Shown here one piece after another: positions 33,853-44,422 of a stretch of DNA of 64,000 bases. Source of the DNA: Albugo candida (Eukaryota > Oomycota > Peronosporomycetes > Albuginales); NCBI GenBank assembly GCA_040437565.1, contig JBDOQK010000015.1, forward strand, positions 310,001 to 374,000, written 5' to 3'. A program made the translations under genes and the position numbers. The notes below the pieces were generated by a model. It saw nothing but the letters and a program-made list of their open reading frames with translations. It was not told the origin of the DNA and made no database searches. The first letter of the stretch is position 1, and each line of letters opens with the position of its first letter.

Positions 33853-36800
33853 AGATCTCCACATAAGAAAAATCGACGTAAGAAAAACAATCTTATAGGG
33901 AATGAGGCAATAGATACNNNNNNNNNNNNNNNNNNNNNNNNNNNNNNNNNNNNNNNNNNNNNNNNNNNNNNNNNNNNNNNNNNNNNNNNNNNNNNNNNNN
34001 NNNNNNNNNNNNNNNNNCAATAGATACAGATCACAAAAAGTCAAGGCAGTATTGCCAAAGTTTTTTCAAGACTTTCGACGACGACATTTTGGCGACGAAC
34101 AAGCACTCTAGAATGCTCAATGCTATCAAACGTAGAGAAATGCATGGAAACTTTGACGCTAAAAACAAAAAGCTGGTAGATACGCAATTCACCGGGCAGT
34201 CCGTGCCTCAAGCCCAATACAACAGCGAGATATATTCTCCTAGAAAACTGCCTTTTTCTTTCAGCACATGGAATGTTTTGTATGCTGGAGTGCTACAAAA
34301 ACAAGGCTCCTGGCGACAAAATTGGAAACGTGTTCGTAATTTGTTTCTTGAAAGAGTTGATTCGTCTTATATCTGATTTTTATTTTCTAATAGCGATATT
34401 TTATTCTTCGCAATAATCTTCCGAGTCTGTGTTATTACAAATCGAAGGAAAAACTAGATTTGCTGGGGTACACACTTATCAGTCGTGACACTCTTGTTTT
34501 GGACCGATCTAGCAAAACGCAAGAAGGTACCTTCCAGTTTCGCTTTCAAGTTCGAGGAGAAAATCGAAGTCTAGCCTTAAAGACCGATAGTACAGAAAAT
34601 CTCACGCGTTGGATCAGCAGTGTGCAGAAACTTGTAGACAGAGTGAGAGAAGCCCACTTTCGACCGACAGTGCAATCTACTCATCTCGAGACACTTGCAA
34701 CGGATGGGACTGAACCTGCACATACATTAGACGCTGAACAAGATCTGAGGAATGAAGAGTCTCGTGAAGGCACAGAACACCAACAGCTCCCAGAGAATCA
34801 CGAACTGCTCACAAAAATGATTGAAAATGATGCTTGTGATCGAGTGAGAGGAGATAAATTGCTGGGAACCAAATCCTCGAAAAGTGGATTGTATCAAAGT
34901 CTAGAAAAGAAAGGAACCGCATTGAGTCGCCAGATCAACATGTACCGCCTTAAGAAACGAGCTAGTTCTGGAGAAAAAGATGTTTGCGTGGACATACTTC
35001 TAGGATCGCGATGTCAATTTCTTCTAACGGATGTCCGCAATGATAAGACAGCATGTTTTGTCAAATTAGTCGGAGTTTTACACGCTTCTAATGCGAGCGA
35101 AGAAATTGCCGTCACTGATGCTGTACAGCTTGTTTCAGCAGAACCCACCTATATCAAGAAAACTTCGGGTATCACGATCTCACAAAATTCATTTTCCGGC
35201 AATGTTGTGCGCTTATCGTTTTCCCTAGTGGTCTCTTGCGACTTACAAATGTATCGTTATGTCAAAGCGATCGTCTACCGCTGTTTTATCAATCAGAATG
35301 TTGAATTATCTCAACAGTGTATTGGTGCTGGAACCGGTATGGTTATAAACTCGTGCGCATTGGCTATCCCAATTGCTGAGTCGTCAACATGTCATGAAGC
35401 CCTCGAAATCGGGAAAAAATTCCGAGTAGATTCGTACAACACTCCCTCATCATGTAACAATGTAAAGATTGTACCTTTCAAGGAAGATAGCATGCAAGTC
35501 TATCTACATTCCTTCCCAGCCCATCTTTCACAAAATATCCTTCCTACATCCGGTAGAAGTGTGGCTTACATGAAGTATCGATTTTTGGCTCGGGTGGTCT
35601 CCACAGCAGACTCAAAGTATATGCTCGAAGAAGCACAGACTCCGATGGAAAAGCTGAGGCGATCCTATAATTTGTTGGAGTGGTCTCGATCACTTGATGG
35701 CTTGCATATTCCTTCTGATAAGCGCATGTGCGCGATTGAAGAGATTCTTCGAACTCCTCATAGCACATTTGGTCTACCCGTTGCGTTCTTGGATTACTTG
35801 GAAACCAAAGTGCTTGAGAACACACGAGCTATTCGAGTGTTGTTGATGGATACACGGAATCAAACCGGACATGCTCAATCGCTTCTGAAATATGAACTCT
35901 GTTATCATGAGATGAAGGAGAAGGAATACGTCCAGCAGCGCCAGTTTCTATTGAAACAGGAAAAGCAGCTGATGAAAGATGACCAAGGGCGATCAGTCAT
36001 GAAGACGTTGAGAATCGGTACTCCATCCATAACAGCAAAAAATCACAAAAGTGCAATATTCAAAAGAAGCGTATATCGGAATATAACAGAATGGCAGTTT
36101 GTTCCGACCAATATGCAGAATCAGTACATGTGTCTGTATCAAACGCCAGAGATCCGGAAGGCTGGTGAGGAGGAGGCAAGTCAGCAGCAAGACTCTGACT
36201 TGTGTCTGGTATGGCACACTATGACAATGGGTTGCCCAGCTGCTCACACAAAAGGGTTCTCCGTTCATGGCAATTGGTCCGAAGTGCTAAAACAAGCGCC
36301 GCCCAAACGCATTGTTCGCACTTTTTTGGGCAGTGATTCAACTCAAAGAGATGATGCTGTAACACATGATACTTGCACCCATGATCGGAACTCTCTCAAC
36401 TTAGCATTAGCAGGACCTACTTTGTTTTCGAGCAAAACAGCGGAAGAATCCATGACCGAGCTGAAGCATCGTCTGGAGATCAGAGAGCGGCTTCATATTG
36501 TAAGTTGTCAAATTTTGTCGGCTGCAGTGGCCAATATTCTGGCGTCCTTGGACTTGGCTGTATTGGGTAGTCAATATCATCAGATGCAATTAAATAACGC
36601 CTGTGACTTTGGATACCTTCTTAGCTTTGAGTCTCTGCTCAGCACGAAAGGCAAAGAAACCGGAATGCTGGAAGATTTCTCGGCCGCTGTCAAATGGTTA
36701 CGCAACGTGCATGTCCAATTTCGAAAGCATTATTCTTCTGGCAATACGTTTACTGTTCGAGATCACACATCTCTGAAAGACTCGCGCTGTGCGATAGAAG

Positions 36801-37495
36801 CGTTGGGGGTCCTCCCTGTTGCATACACTCGCGAACAAATTGGGAAGAGTAGTCAAAGGTCAATTATGGTCACCATTGGGATTTCCATGGAGCAAATGAA
36901 GGTATTGCCACTGGAACTAAGACAATGTGCTTCATTCCGTCTTCGTGCCGTGTTGTTTACGCAAGGAATCAATGAGAATCAATCGCTGGCAAACACCATC
37001 AAGTCGAGTGCTGTGAAACTGCAAGAGAAAATAAATCAGGAAAATTTATTGGAACTGCGTTATATATACATTCGGTATCGTCGGCTGCATGATGATACAT
37101 CTGCGCATTCATTCCAGGCCATGGACCTTCTACTGAGTCGAATTCAGAAGCATGTTGCGACCTCTTCCAATCATTACAGAAAAACATTCGATCTACTCAT
37201 CGACACATCAGATTTTTGTCGTGAGCTGGGAGCGGCGCGTGTCACAAGCTGTAAAAGCGGCAAAGATCGAACAGCGATGTCAGTGACTATGGAACAGACT
37301 CGGATTTGCGAAAAGGAACTACATGCTGTGAACCCGAAATTGCTCTGTCATAATATGCGACTCTATGGAGTACGTAGGAAGAATGTTTTCATGAATATTG
37401 GAACGTGGAGCTTTGCATTCAATGAGATGCAACGTAAATTGCTTCCGGATTGCTATAAACCACCTGCTGGATCGTATAAATCTGGGAAGACGTAA
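33742..37495 (+). CDS. PH-domain inositol polyphosphate 4-phosphatase (INPP4 type)
   Basis: If the gap 33918-34017 is closed on its 10-bp flank repeat, one frame runs from ATG 33742 through to a 62-nt intron (34332-34393, GTTCGT donor) and on to 37495, about 1193 aa. An ATG at 34113 is an alternative start. An N-terminal PH domain spans the intron (VLQKQGSWRQNWKR, then RYFILRNNLPSLCYYKSKEK, and a final helix with LTRWISSVQKL). A middle C2-like region follows. The catalytic end has the CX5R loop CKSGKDRTAMSVTMEQ and the family-typical tail NEMQRKLLPDCYKPPAGSY. INPP4 enzymes remove the 4-phosphate from PI(3,4)P2, acting in endosome and PI3K signalling. Animal INPP4 has a C2 domain and no PH at the N-terminus. 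Confidence 0.85.
33918..34017. other. Assembly gap, 100 N (10-bp repeated flanks)
   Basis: The ten bases before the gap (33908-33917) are repeated right after it (34018-34027). Merging them keeps the plus-strand frame open, so the gap is probably false. Confidence 0.85.
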
Positions 37496-37568
37496 ATGAT
37501 ATATTAGAGGTAGATTACTTTTATGTGAATATTATATTACAAAGCTATCAAGGTCAAGTTGCAAAACA

Positions 37569-38364
37569 ATGAAAGGCAAGGCGTCCGCGGGTCTTAAAGA
37601 CGCAGATATCCAGCGAGAAACGCAATTGCAAGCAGTGATTTTTGCAGAGTTTGGCACGGATTCGTTTCTCCCAATCACTTTAGAAAAGCCAAAAGTTTTG
37701 ATACCCGTAGCCAATGTGCCAATGATCGAATACGCGATGGAAGCCTTAGTCAGCTCTGGCGTACAGGAAATCATCGTATTCTGTTCGCAACATTATGCAT
37801 CCATTAAAAGCTATATAGATGAAGTATCTCGCATTTCCAAACAGATAAGCGTTCGATGTATCACGAGCTGTAATTGTCTTACTGTCGGCGATGCTTTACG
37901 CGATATCGATCAACAGCAGCTGATTCAGTCAGATCCTTTTATTCTGATGAGCGGTGACGTCATCACCAACATTAATTTGAAGACTGCTATCGCGAATCAT
38001 CAAAAAATTAAAAAAACGGATCCGCATTGCATTATGACATCCATTTTCAAGGTGGTTCCATCTACTTTTCATCCGAGAAGCTCTTTCAACAACACAAATA
38101 TTCGTGCGTATGATGATGAGCTCGTAGTTGGACTGAATAGCGATACCAAGCAGCTTATTATGTACCAGAACGATCCGAAAAGTTCGGGCATGGGCCTAGC
38201 TACTGATATTATGGTAAAACACGAATCATTGTCAATCCGATCCGATCTCATGGACTGTTATATCGATATTTGTTCTCCAGAAGTACTGCTGAAATTTACG
38301 GAAAACTTTGATTATGGTGATATTCGACAAGATTTTCTCCATAATGAGGTTCAAAATTACGAGT
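37569..38364 (+). CDS. EIF2B5: eIF2B-epsilon N-terminal half, copy 1 (cut by gap)
   Basis: Starts at ATG 37569, 74 bp after the INPP4 stop, and is open to the gap at 38365 (265 codons). It is the nucleotidyltransferase-like domain of eIF2B-epsilon, the catalytic subunit of the exchange factor that reloads eIF2 with GTP. Signatures: LEKPKVLIPVANVPMIEY, VQEIIVFC, MSGDVITNINL, and DLMDCYIDICSPEVLLKFTENFDY. It keeps Asp residues conserved in human eIF2B-epsilon (VGDALRD, QSDPFIL) that copy 2 has lost. The C-terminal half for this copy is missing behind the gap. Confidence 0.85.
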
Positions 38365-38464
38365 NNNNNNNNNNNNNNNNNNNNNNNNNNNNNNNNNNNN
38401 NNNNNNNNNNNNNNNNNNNNNNNNNNNNNNNNNNNNNNNNNNNNNNNNNNNNNNNNNNNNNNNN
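38365..38464. other. Assembly gap, 100 N (diverged repeated flanks)
   Basis: Bases 37374-38364 (991 bp) and 38465-39438 (974 bp) are the same unit with scattered substitutions and small indels. Unlike most gaps here, the flanks are not identical. Confidence 0.9.
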
Positions 38465-38586
38465 GTGGGAAGAATGTTTTCATGAATATTGGAGCGTGGA
38501 GTTTTGCATTTAATGAAATGCAACGTAAATTGCTTCCGGATTGCTATAAACCACCTGCTGGATCGTATAAATCTGGACGTAAATGA
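38465..38586 (+). pseudogene. INPP4 C-terminal fragment, diverged copy
   Basis: Repeats the last ~40 codons of the PH-INPP4 gene with several substitutions and a different end (SYKSGRK). It begins at the gap edge with no upstream part, so it is the 5' end of the diverged unit that also contains eIF2B-epsilon copy 2. Confidence 0.75.
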
Positions 38587-38648
38587 TATATCAGAGGTAG
38601 ATTACTTTATGTGAATATTATATGCAATCAAGGTCAGCTTGCAAAACA

Positions 38649-40883
38649 ATGGAAGGCAAGGCGTCCGTAGGTCTCAAAGACGCAGACGTCCAGCGAGAAA
38701 CGCAATTGCAAGCAGTGATTTTTGCAGAGTTTGGCACGGATCCGTTCCTCCCAATCACTTTAGAAAAGCCAAAAGTTTTTCTACCCGTAGCAAATGTGCC
38801 AATGATCGAATACGCGATGGAAGCCTTAGTCAGCTCTAGCGTACAGGAAATTATCGTATTCTGTTGGCAACATTATGCATCCATGAAAAGCTATATCGAT
38901 GACGTATCTCGCATTTCCAAACAGATAAGCGTTCGATGTATCACGAGCTGTAATTGTCTTACTGTTGGCGCTACTTTACGCGATATCGATCTACAGCAGC
39001 TGATTCAGTCATCTCCTTTTATTCTGATGAGCGGCGACGTCATCACCAATATTAATTTGAAGATTGCCATCGCGACTCATAAAAAAAAAACGGATCCGCA
39101 TTGCATCATGACATCCATTTTCAAGGTGGTTCCATCTACATTCCATCCGAGAAGCTCTTTCAACAACACAAATATTCGCGCGTATGATTATAAGGTCGTA
39201 CTTGGACTAAATAACGATACCAAGCAGCTTATTATGTAGCAGAACGATCCGAAAAGTTCGGGCATAGGCCTAGCTACTGATATTATGGTACAACAGGAAT
39301 CATTGGCAATCCGATCCGATCTCATGGACTGTTATATCGATATTTGTTCTCCAGAAGTACTGCTGAAATTTGCGGAAAACTTTGATTATGGTGATATTCG
39401 ACAAGATTTTCTCCATAATGAGGTTCAAAATTACGAGTTGGGCGACAACTTTTTTGCATATATTGACGAAAGGGACTCATTTGCTAGCCGCATTGTTGAC
39501 CCAAGAACATATAGTGGTGTCACCCACGCAATATTGCAGCGATGGGTCTATCCATTGGTCCCGGATAATAACTATCTCAGTCCGAATGATACAAATTACA
39601 GCTACCACCGCAATTTTATTTATAGAGATGAGAATGTCAAAGTGCCGCGATCCAGCTGCATTGACCGAGAATCGATTATTGGGAGTGACACGTGCTTTGG
39701 AGAGAATTGTTACGTGAGTAAGAGCAGCATTGGACCCAGTTGTACCATTGACAACAACGTTCGGATTGAGAATAGCTTTTTGTGGGGTCATGTTCGGATT
39801 GAAGACAATGTAATTATCAAAAATTCGATCCTTTGTGACAATGTTTTGATATGTGAAGGATCGAATATTTTGAATGGAGGGATTCTCTCATTTGGTACCC
39901 GCATTGGGAATAATACAACTCTTGCATCATTTGTAAAAGTTACGACCCGCAAACAGTTGCGAGAAAGAAATTCCTCTGATTTTGGGAATGAAGCATTGCA
40001 AGAAAGCGAGTCTAAAAATGCTCTCCAAAAGGACGACGTCTTAAAATGGGATCCCCAGGAAGTTGGAGAGAATGGAATAGGCCGAATTTGGTCACTAGCG
40101 GAGAATCAGTTCGAGGTTGATCCCGAAGACTATAGCGACCACGAAAATTTGGAAGAAGCGAAGCGTAGAATAGTGAATTTACAACTCGTAAAACTGAAAG
40201 CTTCTATGATCGGTGCTGACGACTTGGTCACCGAGCGAACGAAGAAATGGAACGAGTGGGAAACTCGGAGTCTTGAAGAAGATGATGATGAACTAGAAGA
40301 TCTACCTGACGGATTCACGACGAAAAATCCTTCGTTTGAGCGTATCTTGCATGATTTGATTATCACTGGTGATCGAGAAGGCCACGATATAGACGATTTA
40401 TTTATGGAAATTAAGAGCTGCAAATTTGCACACAATAGCACTTTTGCGGACGTTATCCATGCATTGATTTCAGCTCTACTGGATTCGGTCGAACTAAATG
40501 AGAATGAGATCTGTATAATTTTGGAGAATGTACGCTCTAAGTTCGAGAAATGGCACAGCGTGGTAGAGCGCTGTTTATTGGACGATTGCGATCAATTTGC
40601 GGCCTTAGAAGCGCTCGAGAAGTATGCCATTGATCCGCTCCATTCCATAAAATGGAAGAAATGGTTTCGATACCTCCTTCAAATTGTGTATGAGCGAGAG
40701 TGGTGCTCGGAGAATGTGATATTGGAGTGGTACAAGTCTCGAGAAGACTCTTCAGCCGACTCCAAAGTGCTTGAATTAGTGCATGATGACAAAGTAGTGG
40801 AATTTATCGAATGGCTCAGAGATGTGGACGAAGCTAGTGAGAGTGATGGAAGCAGCGATGGAAGCGGGGCAGATGCGGGATGA
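38649..40883 (+). pseudogene. EIF2B5: eIF2B-epsilon, full-length copy 2 with in-frame stop
   Basis: Spans ATG 38649 to a stop at 40883 (745 codons, near the family's ~720) but has TAG at 39237-39239, where copy 1 reads TAC. The frame resumes directly after it. The 5' part differs from copy 1 at about 25 of 265 residues and has lost conserved Asp residues (VGATLRD, QSSPFIL). The rest is well kept: left-handed beta-helix repeats (SSIGPSCTIDNNVRIENSFL), an acidic linker, and the C-terminal HEAT/W2 catalytic domain ending VILEWYKSREDS and WLRDVDEASES. Either a decayed allele or duplicate, or a chimera of a decayed 5' part and the functional 3' part of the real gene. If TAG is a base error, this is the intact gene. 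Confidence 0.7.
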
Positions 40884-40926
40884 AGATATAGGATCGTCCA
40901 TGCTCTGACAGCCGAAGATTGTGTGT
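40861..40926. repeat. 66-bp exact repeat beside N gap (copy at 41027-41092)
   Basis: The last codons of eIF2B-epsilon and 43 bp of 3' flank recur directly after the gap 40927-41026. Confidence 0.9.
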
Positions 40927-41026
40927 NNNNNNNNNNNNNNNNNNNNNNNNNNNNNNNNNNNNNNNNNNNNNNNNNNNNNNNNNNNNNNNNNNNNNNNNNN
41001 NNNNNNNNNNNNNNNNNNNNNNNNNN
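40927..41026. other. Assembly gap, 100 N (66-bp repeated flanks)
   Basis: Exactly 100 N between two identical 66-bp stretches. Confidence 0.95.
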
Positions 41027-41250
41027 GAAGCGGGGCAGATGCGGGATGAAGATATAGGATCGTCCATGCTCTGACAGCCGAAGATTGTGTGTTTACACAC
41101 GTTAGGATGGCTCGATATAGAACAAAAATAAAAGTAAGCAATGACTATCATACTTACCTAATTGAATTTTTCGCTTAAGTTCAAATCCGCGTAGAAGTGA
41201 CAAAATTCGACAATAGTGGAGCATCAGTAGCGTTTCGAGCTTGTTCCGAG

Positions 41251-42202
41251 ATGAATTGGTCAGCTTCGGTCTCGCTAAATTCTTCCCGAGCGAGATCGTA
41301 TGGGTCGATGTCCAACTGTTCGACCCAAGCAGCATCACTGAGTCAAATACCCGAGAATCATTGTGTCCTACAATTTACGTCGCCTAAAATTAAGTACAAT
41401 GAGAAAGTGTACGCTAAATGGAACTCGGTCGTGCATCCGACGAAGGTGACTGAAAGTCCAGAGGATGAAATTTCTGTAACTGGTATACAGCTTGCTCAGC
41501 CACTCATCTGGACACAGGCCTACAGCAAGCAATACACCCAATGCAATCCTCCATCCTCAAACATGAATGGGATTCCCTGGGCAAAACATGGGTCACCACA
41601 GGATTCCATGGGCAAAATGGCGGAAACTGAAAGCAGTAATGATCAAGAAAACTATCCAATCACTCCGATTGAAAACTATTCGCCAAATTATTGGATGCAG
41701 CAGCGAGAGAATCTTCGAGCGCAAAGAGAAACTACGAATCGACAACGTGCATTGTCTCGAGTGGGATGCTGCTCTTCAATAGCTGTAACCAGCGCGAACA
41801 TGTCACGAAAACGACAGACTATGGCGCTCGTATTCGGTCTCCCAATCATCTCGCTCTCGATCTATCTCCTTGTTCTATTGTTTAACCGCTCAGCTTTGCC
41901 GCTGACACTGTACACGCGCTATGTGCAAACGGCTGCGTCAAGCACTTGGAGAGCCTCATCAAATTATAATTATATCAAGAAAAGAGAATCCAAGATCTGA
42001 TACCATATTGCAAATATTTCAGCATGGAGAGCCAGCAATCTCCCTTTTTGAGAAAGACCACAATGCCTCATCAATTTTCATTGAGAAAAGTAGTATGCGC
42101 GTGTTATTGTCCGAGTCAAATGATGTATCACCAATAAAATTCGATTTATCAAAAATGACGCATAGTATCAGGTATCAAACATTACAATTGTATGCGATTT
42201 GA
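41251..42202 (+). CDS. Hypothetical single-pass membrane protein
   Basis: Not recognised. From ATG 41251 the frame gives a polar, Ser/Asn-rich region of ~185 residues with a conserved-looking start of tract at VLQFTSPKIKYNEKVYAKW. One strong hydrophobic segment follows (LVFGLPIISLSIYLLVLLF) and then NRSALPL, an N-glycosylation-type site. Unspliced it stops at 42000. A phase-0 intron 41923-42022 (100 nt, GTGCAA..TTTCAG) would instead add 60 residues (starting HGEPAISLFEKD) and stop at 42202. I prefer the spliced form because the added part reads like protein, but the intron is longer than its neighbours. The basic residues before the hydrophobic segment suggest type II topology. Confidence 0.45.
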
Positions 42203-42404
42203 AGATGTATGCATACACTTAACGATAGTGGAATAGAAAAGCATCATGCTCTCCCTTTTGCAATCGATTTCTATGCACACTTTTTTCTACCAATCTGAAA
42301 CTCACAACATATATCCGCGTTTTTTCTGCTCGCACGCACGCAATTGAAATCGCACATCGAGCATTTGTTCGTGTCAGCAAAGTTTAACTTGCACACGTTG
42401 AGAG

Positions 42405-44344
42405 ATGTATTCGTCCTACTGGATGCCGAAAAACGGAAGGGAGTCCACTTCACTCTTGGACCATGACGCATTGAGGCGCGATGAAGCTACCCACAGATCG
42501 ATTCAGTCTGAAGAAACGCAATTACGACGAATCGACTTGGAAACCATCATGTCCTCGAAAGCAGCGGTCAAGTATTGGTATCTCCATCGTCCTAAAACAA
42601 TGGAATGTGTACACAGAAATGCAGTCAAAATTCAGTCTATTGGACGCTCATTCGCTGTCCGTCAGCTCATCAAAAAATATGGTATCGCGTACACTGTGGA
42701 ACTTGCCAAAGCGGACGCAAAGAAAAAACATGAGGAGCGGATGGCTGAGCTATCACCAGAAGATCGAGAAGCTACAGAACGACACATTGTAGAATATGAA
42801 GAGCGTGTCGCTGAGGCTCGACGAAAAAGAAGAGAAGCGCTGCAAATCGAACAAGCTCAAGAAGAAGAGCGATTAGCAAAGCAAAAACTTCAGATGGAAG
42901 AGGTTTTGGCCGCTCAGAAGGAGAAAGAGCGACTGGAAGCTGAAGAACGCGCTCAACAAGATGCGATTCAGAGGGAATATGAACGCCTAAGGGCTGAGAA
43001 GGAAGAGGAAGAGCGTGTGAAAGCTTTAGAGCAACAGTAAGACATCAGCGATGGAATGATGTAGGGAGCTTATAAGTTTTTGTGTAGACGAATCATTGAT
43101 GTAGCAGCCGAACGCAGGCGATTAGAAGAGGAAGCAATTGAGATGGAGATTCTACGCAAGCAAGAAGAAGAAGAGCGGGAGCGAGAAGAGTACGAACGGC
43201 AGCAGAGAGAAGAAGAAGAAAGACTTGAACAAGAGCGATTGCGACGGGAAGAAGAAGAAAGACTAGAGCAAGAGCGACTCCAGCGTGATGAGGAGGAGAG
43301 GCTGGAACAAGAACGAATCAGGGAAGAGCAATTTGAGAAACTTGAGCTGCAGCGCATTGAACGCGAAGAGGAAAAAGAGCGAAAGGAACAAGAAGACAAT
43401 CGACGTCGGCAAGAATCTCAGCGTCGGATGTTTGAAAAGGAGATGGCTCGATTGGCGGTTGCGGAAGAAGCAGAACGCATCAGAATGGAAGAAATCAAAG
43501 CACTTCAATCAAAAAAATACAGCGAAGCGTACTCCAAAGATGTTCCAGTCGCAGTCCGGAATCTCGGTATTGGCCGCATAATTGATTATGATGGACAGAG
43601 TGATCAGTATCGGGTTCGCCTTGGCAAAGCCAACGGAAATCGTATAATCACCGTCCCATTCGATGATGTGAAGCTGGACGAAGATCGAATCTTATCACCA
43701 CGAACTCAGGTCGATACTCCTTTTGGAGTTGGCGAAGTTATTGGAATGGATCCTCATGTAGGCTGCTACGCGATCAACACGGAGATAAACGCCGCAGAAG
43801 GATCGCAAATTGTAGCTTTCGTGCAAGTACAAGATGTCGCTGTTTATGCAGAGGAAGTGGAAGAGCGAGCCATTGTTAATGAAGATCTACCACGTAAGCA
43901 CCTCGCTTCAGTCTATTGACTCTGTTCTCCCACTGACTTTTGCTCCTAGTTCCTGATGAAATCGGATTGCTGTCTGCTTCCGTTGTTGCTTCCAGAGTGA
44001 TTTCTAGAACGGGAAAAAAGTTTATTCAATACCAACTGGAGATCAAAACCAACAATTACGGAACGGTGTATTGCTGGAAGCGTTACAGCACCTTCCGTAC
44101 ACTCTGCGACCGACTTCACAAGGAAAATCGTATCAAACGAAAAGACATTCCCGAAATCCCTCCACGACAAATCATAGGCAACTTCTCGCCAAGCACCATC
44201 GAAGAACGAGCGCAGAAATTGAATCGATTTTTAGATGCAGCAGTCAAGGCAGAGCATTTACAATGGGGAATTCGAGTCGATGACCGTGTTGCTGTGTATA
44301 AAAGACGAGTTAGAAAAGCACCTGGTAATCGCCGCTTTTGGTAG
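42405..44344 (+). CDS. IQ-coiled coil-PX domain protein
   Basis: Exons 42405-43036, 43088-43893 and 43950-44344 give 610 aa. Order: an IQ-like calmodulin-binding helix near residue 70 (AVKIQSIGRSFAVRQLIKKYG), and a very charged Glu/Arg/Gln coiled coil from about 100 to 385 (repeats of the EEERLEQERL type). Then comes a small beta-rich domain (IGRIIDYDGQSDQYRVRLGK ... VDTPFGVGEVIG) and a C-terminal PX domain: YCWKRYSTFRTLCDRL for phosphoinositide contact and the PPRQIIGNFSPSTIEERAQ loop. PX domains bind PI3P or related lipids on endosomes. The beta-rich module with repeated G-x-G-x-V turns recalls KOW/CAP-Gly-like barrels but I cannot name it. Role in membrane trafficking is inferred. Confidence 0.8.
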
Positions 44345-44422
44345 ACATAGACTCGTGAAACTCGTAGAATGAGCATTGTACAAATATACGCAACAATTGG
44401 GCTGGTTTTTCATTGAATTCAA

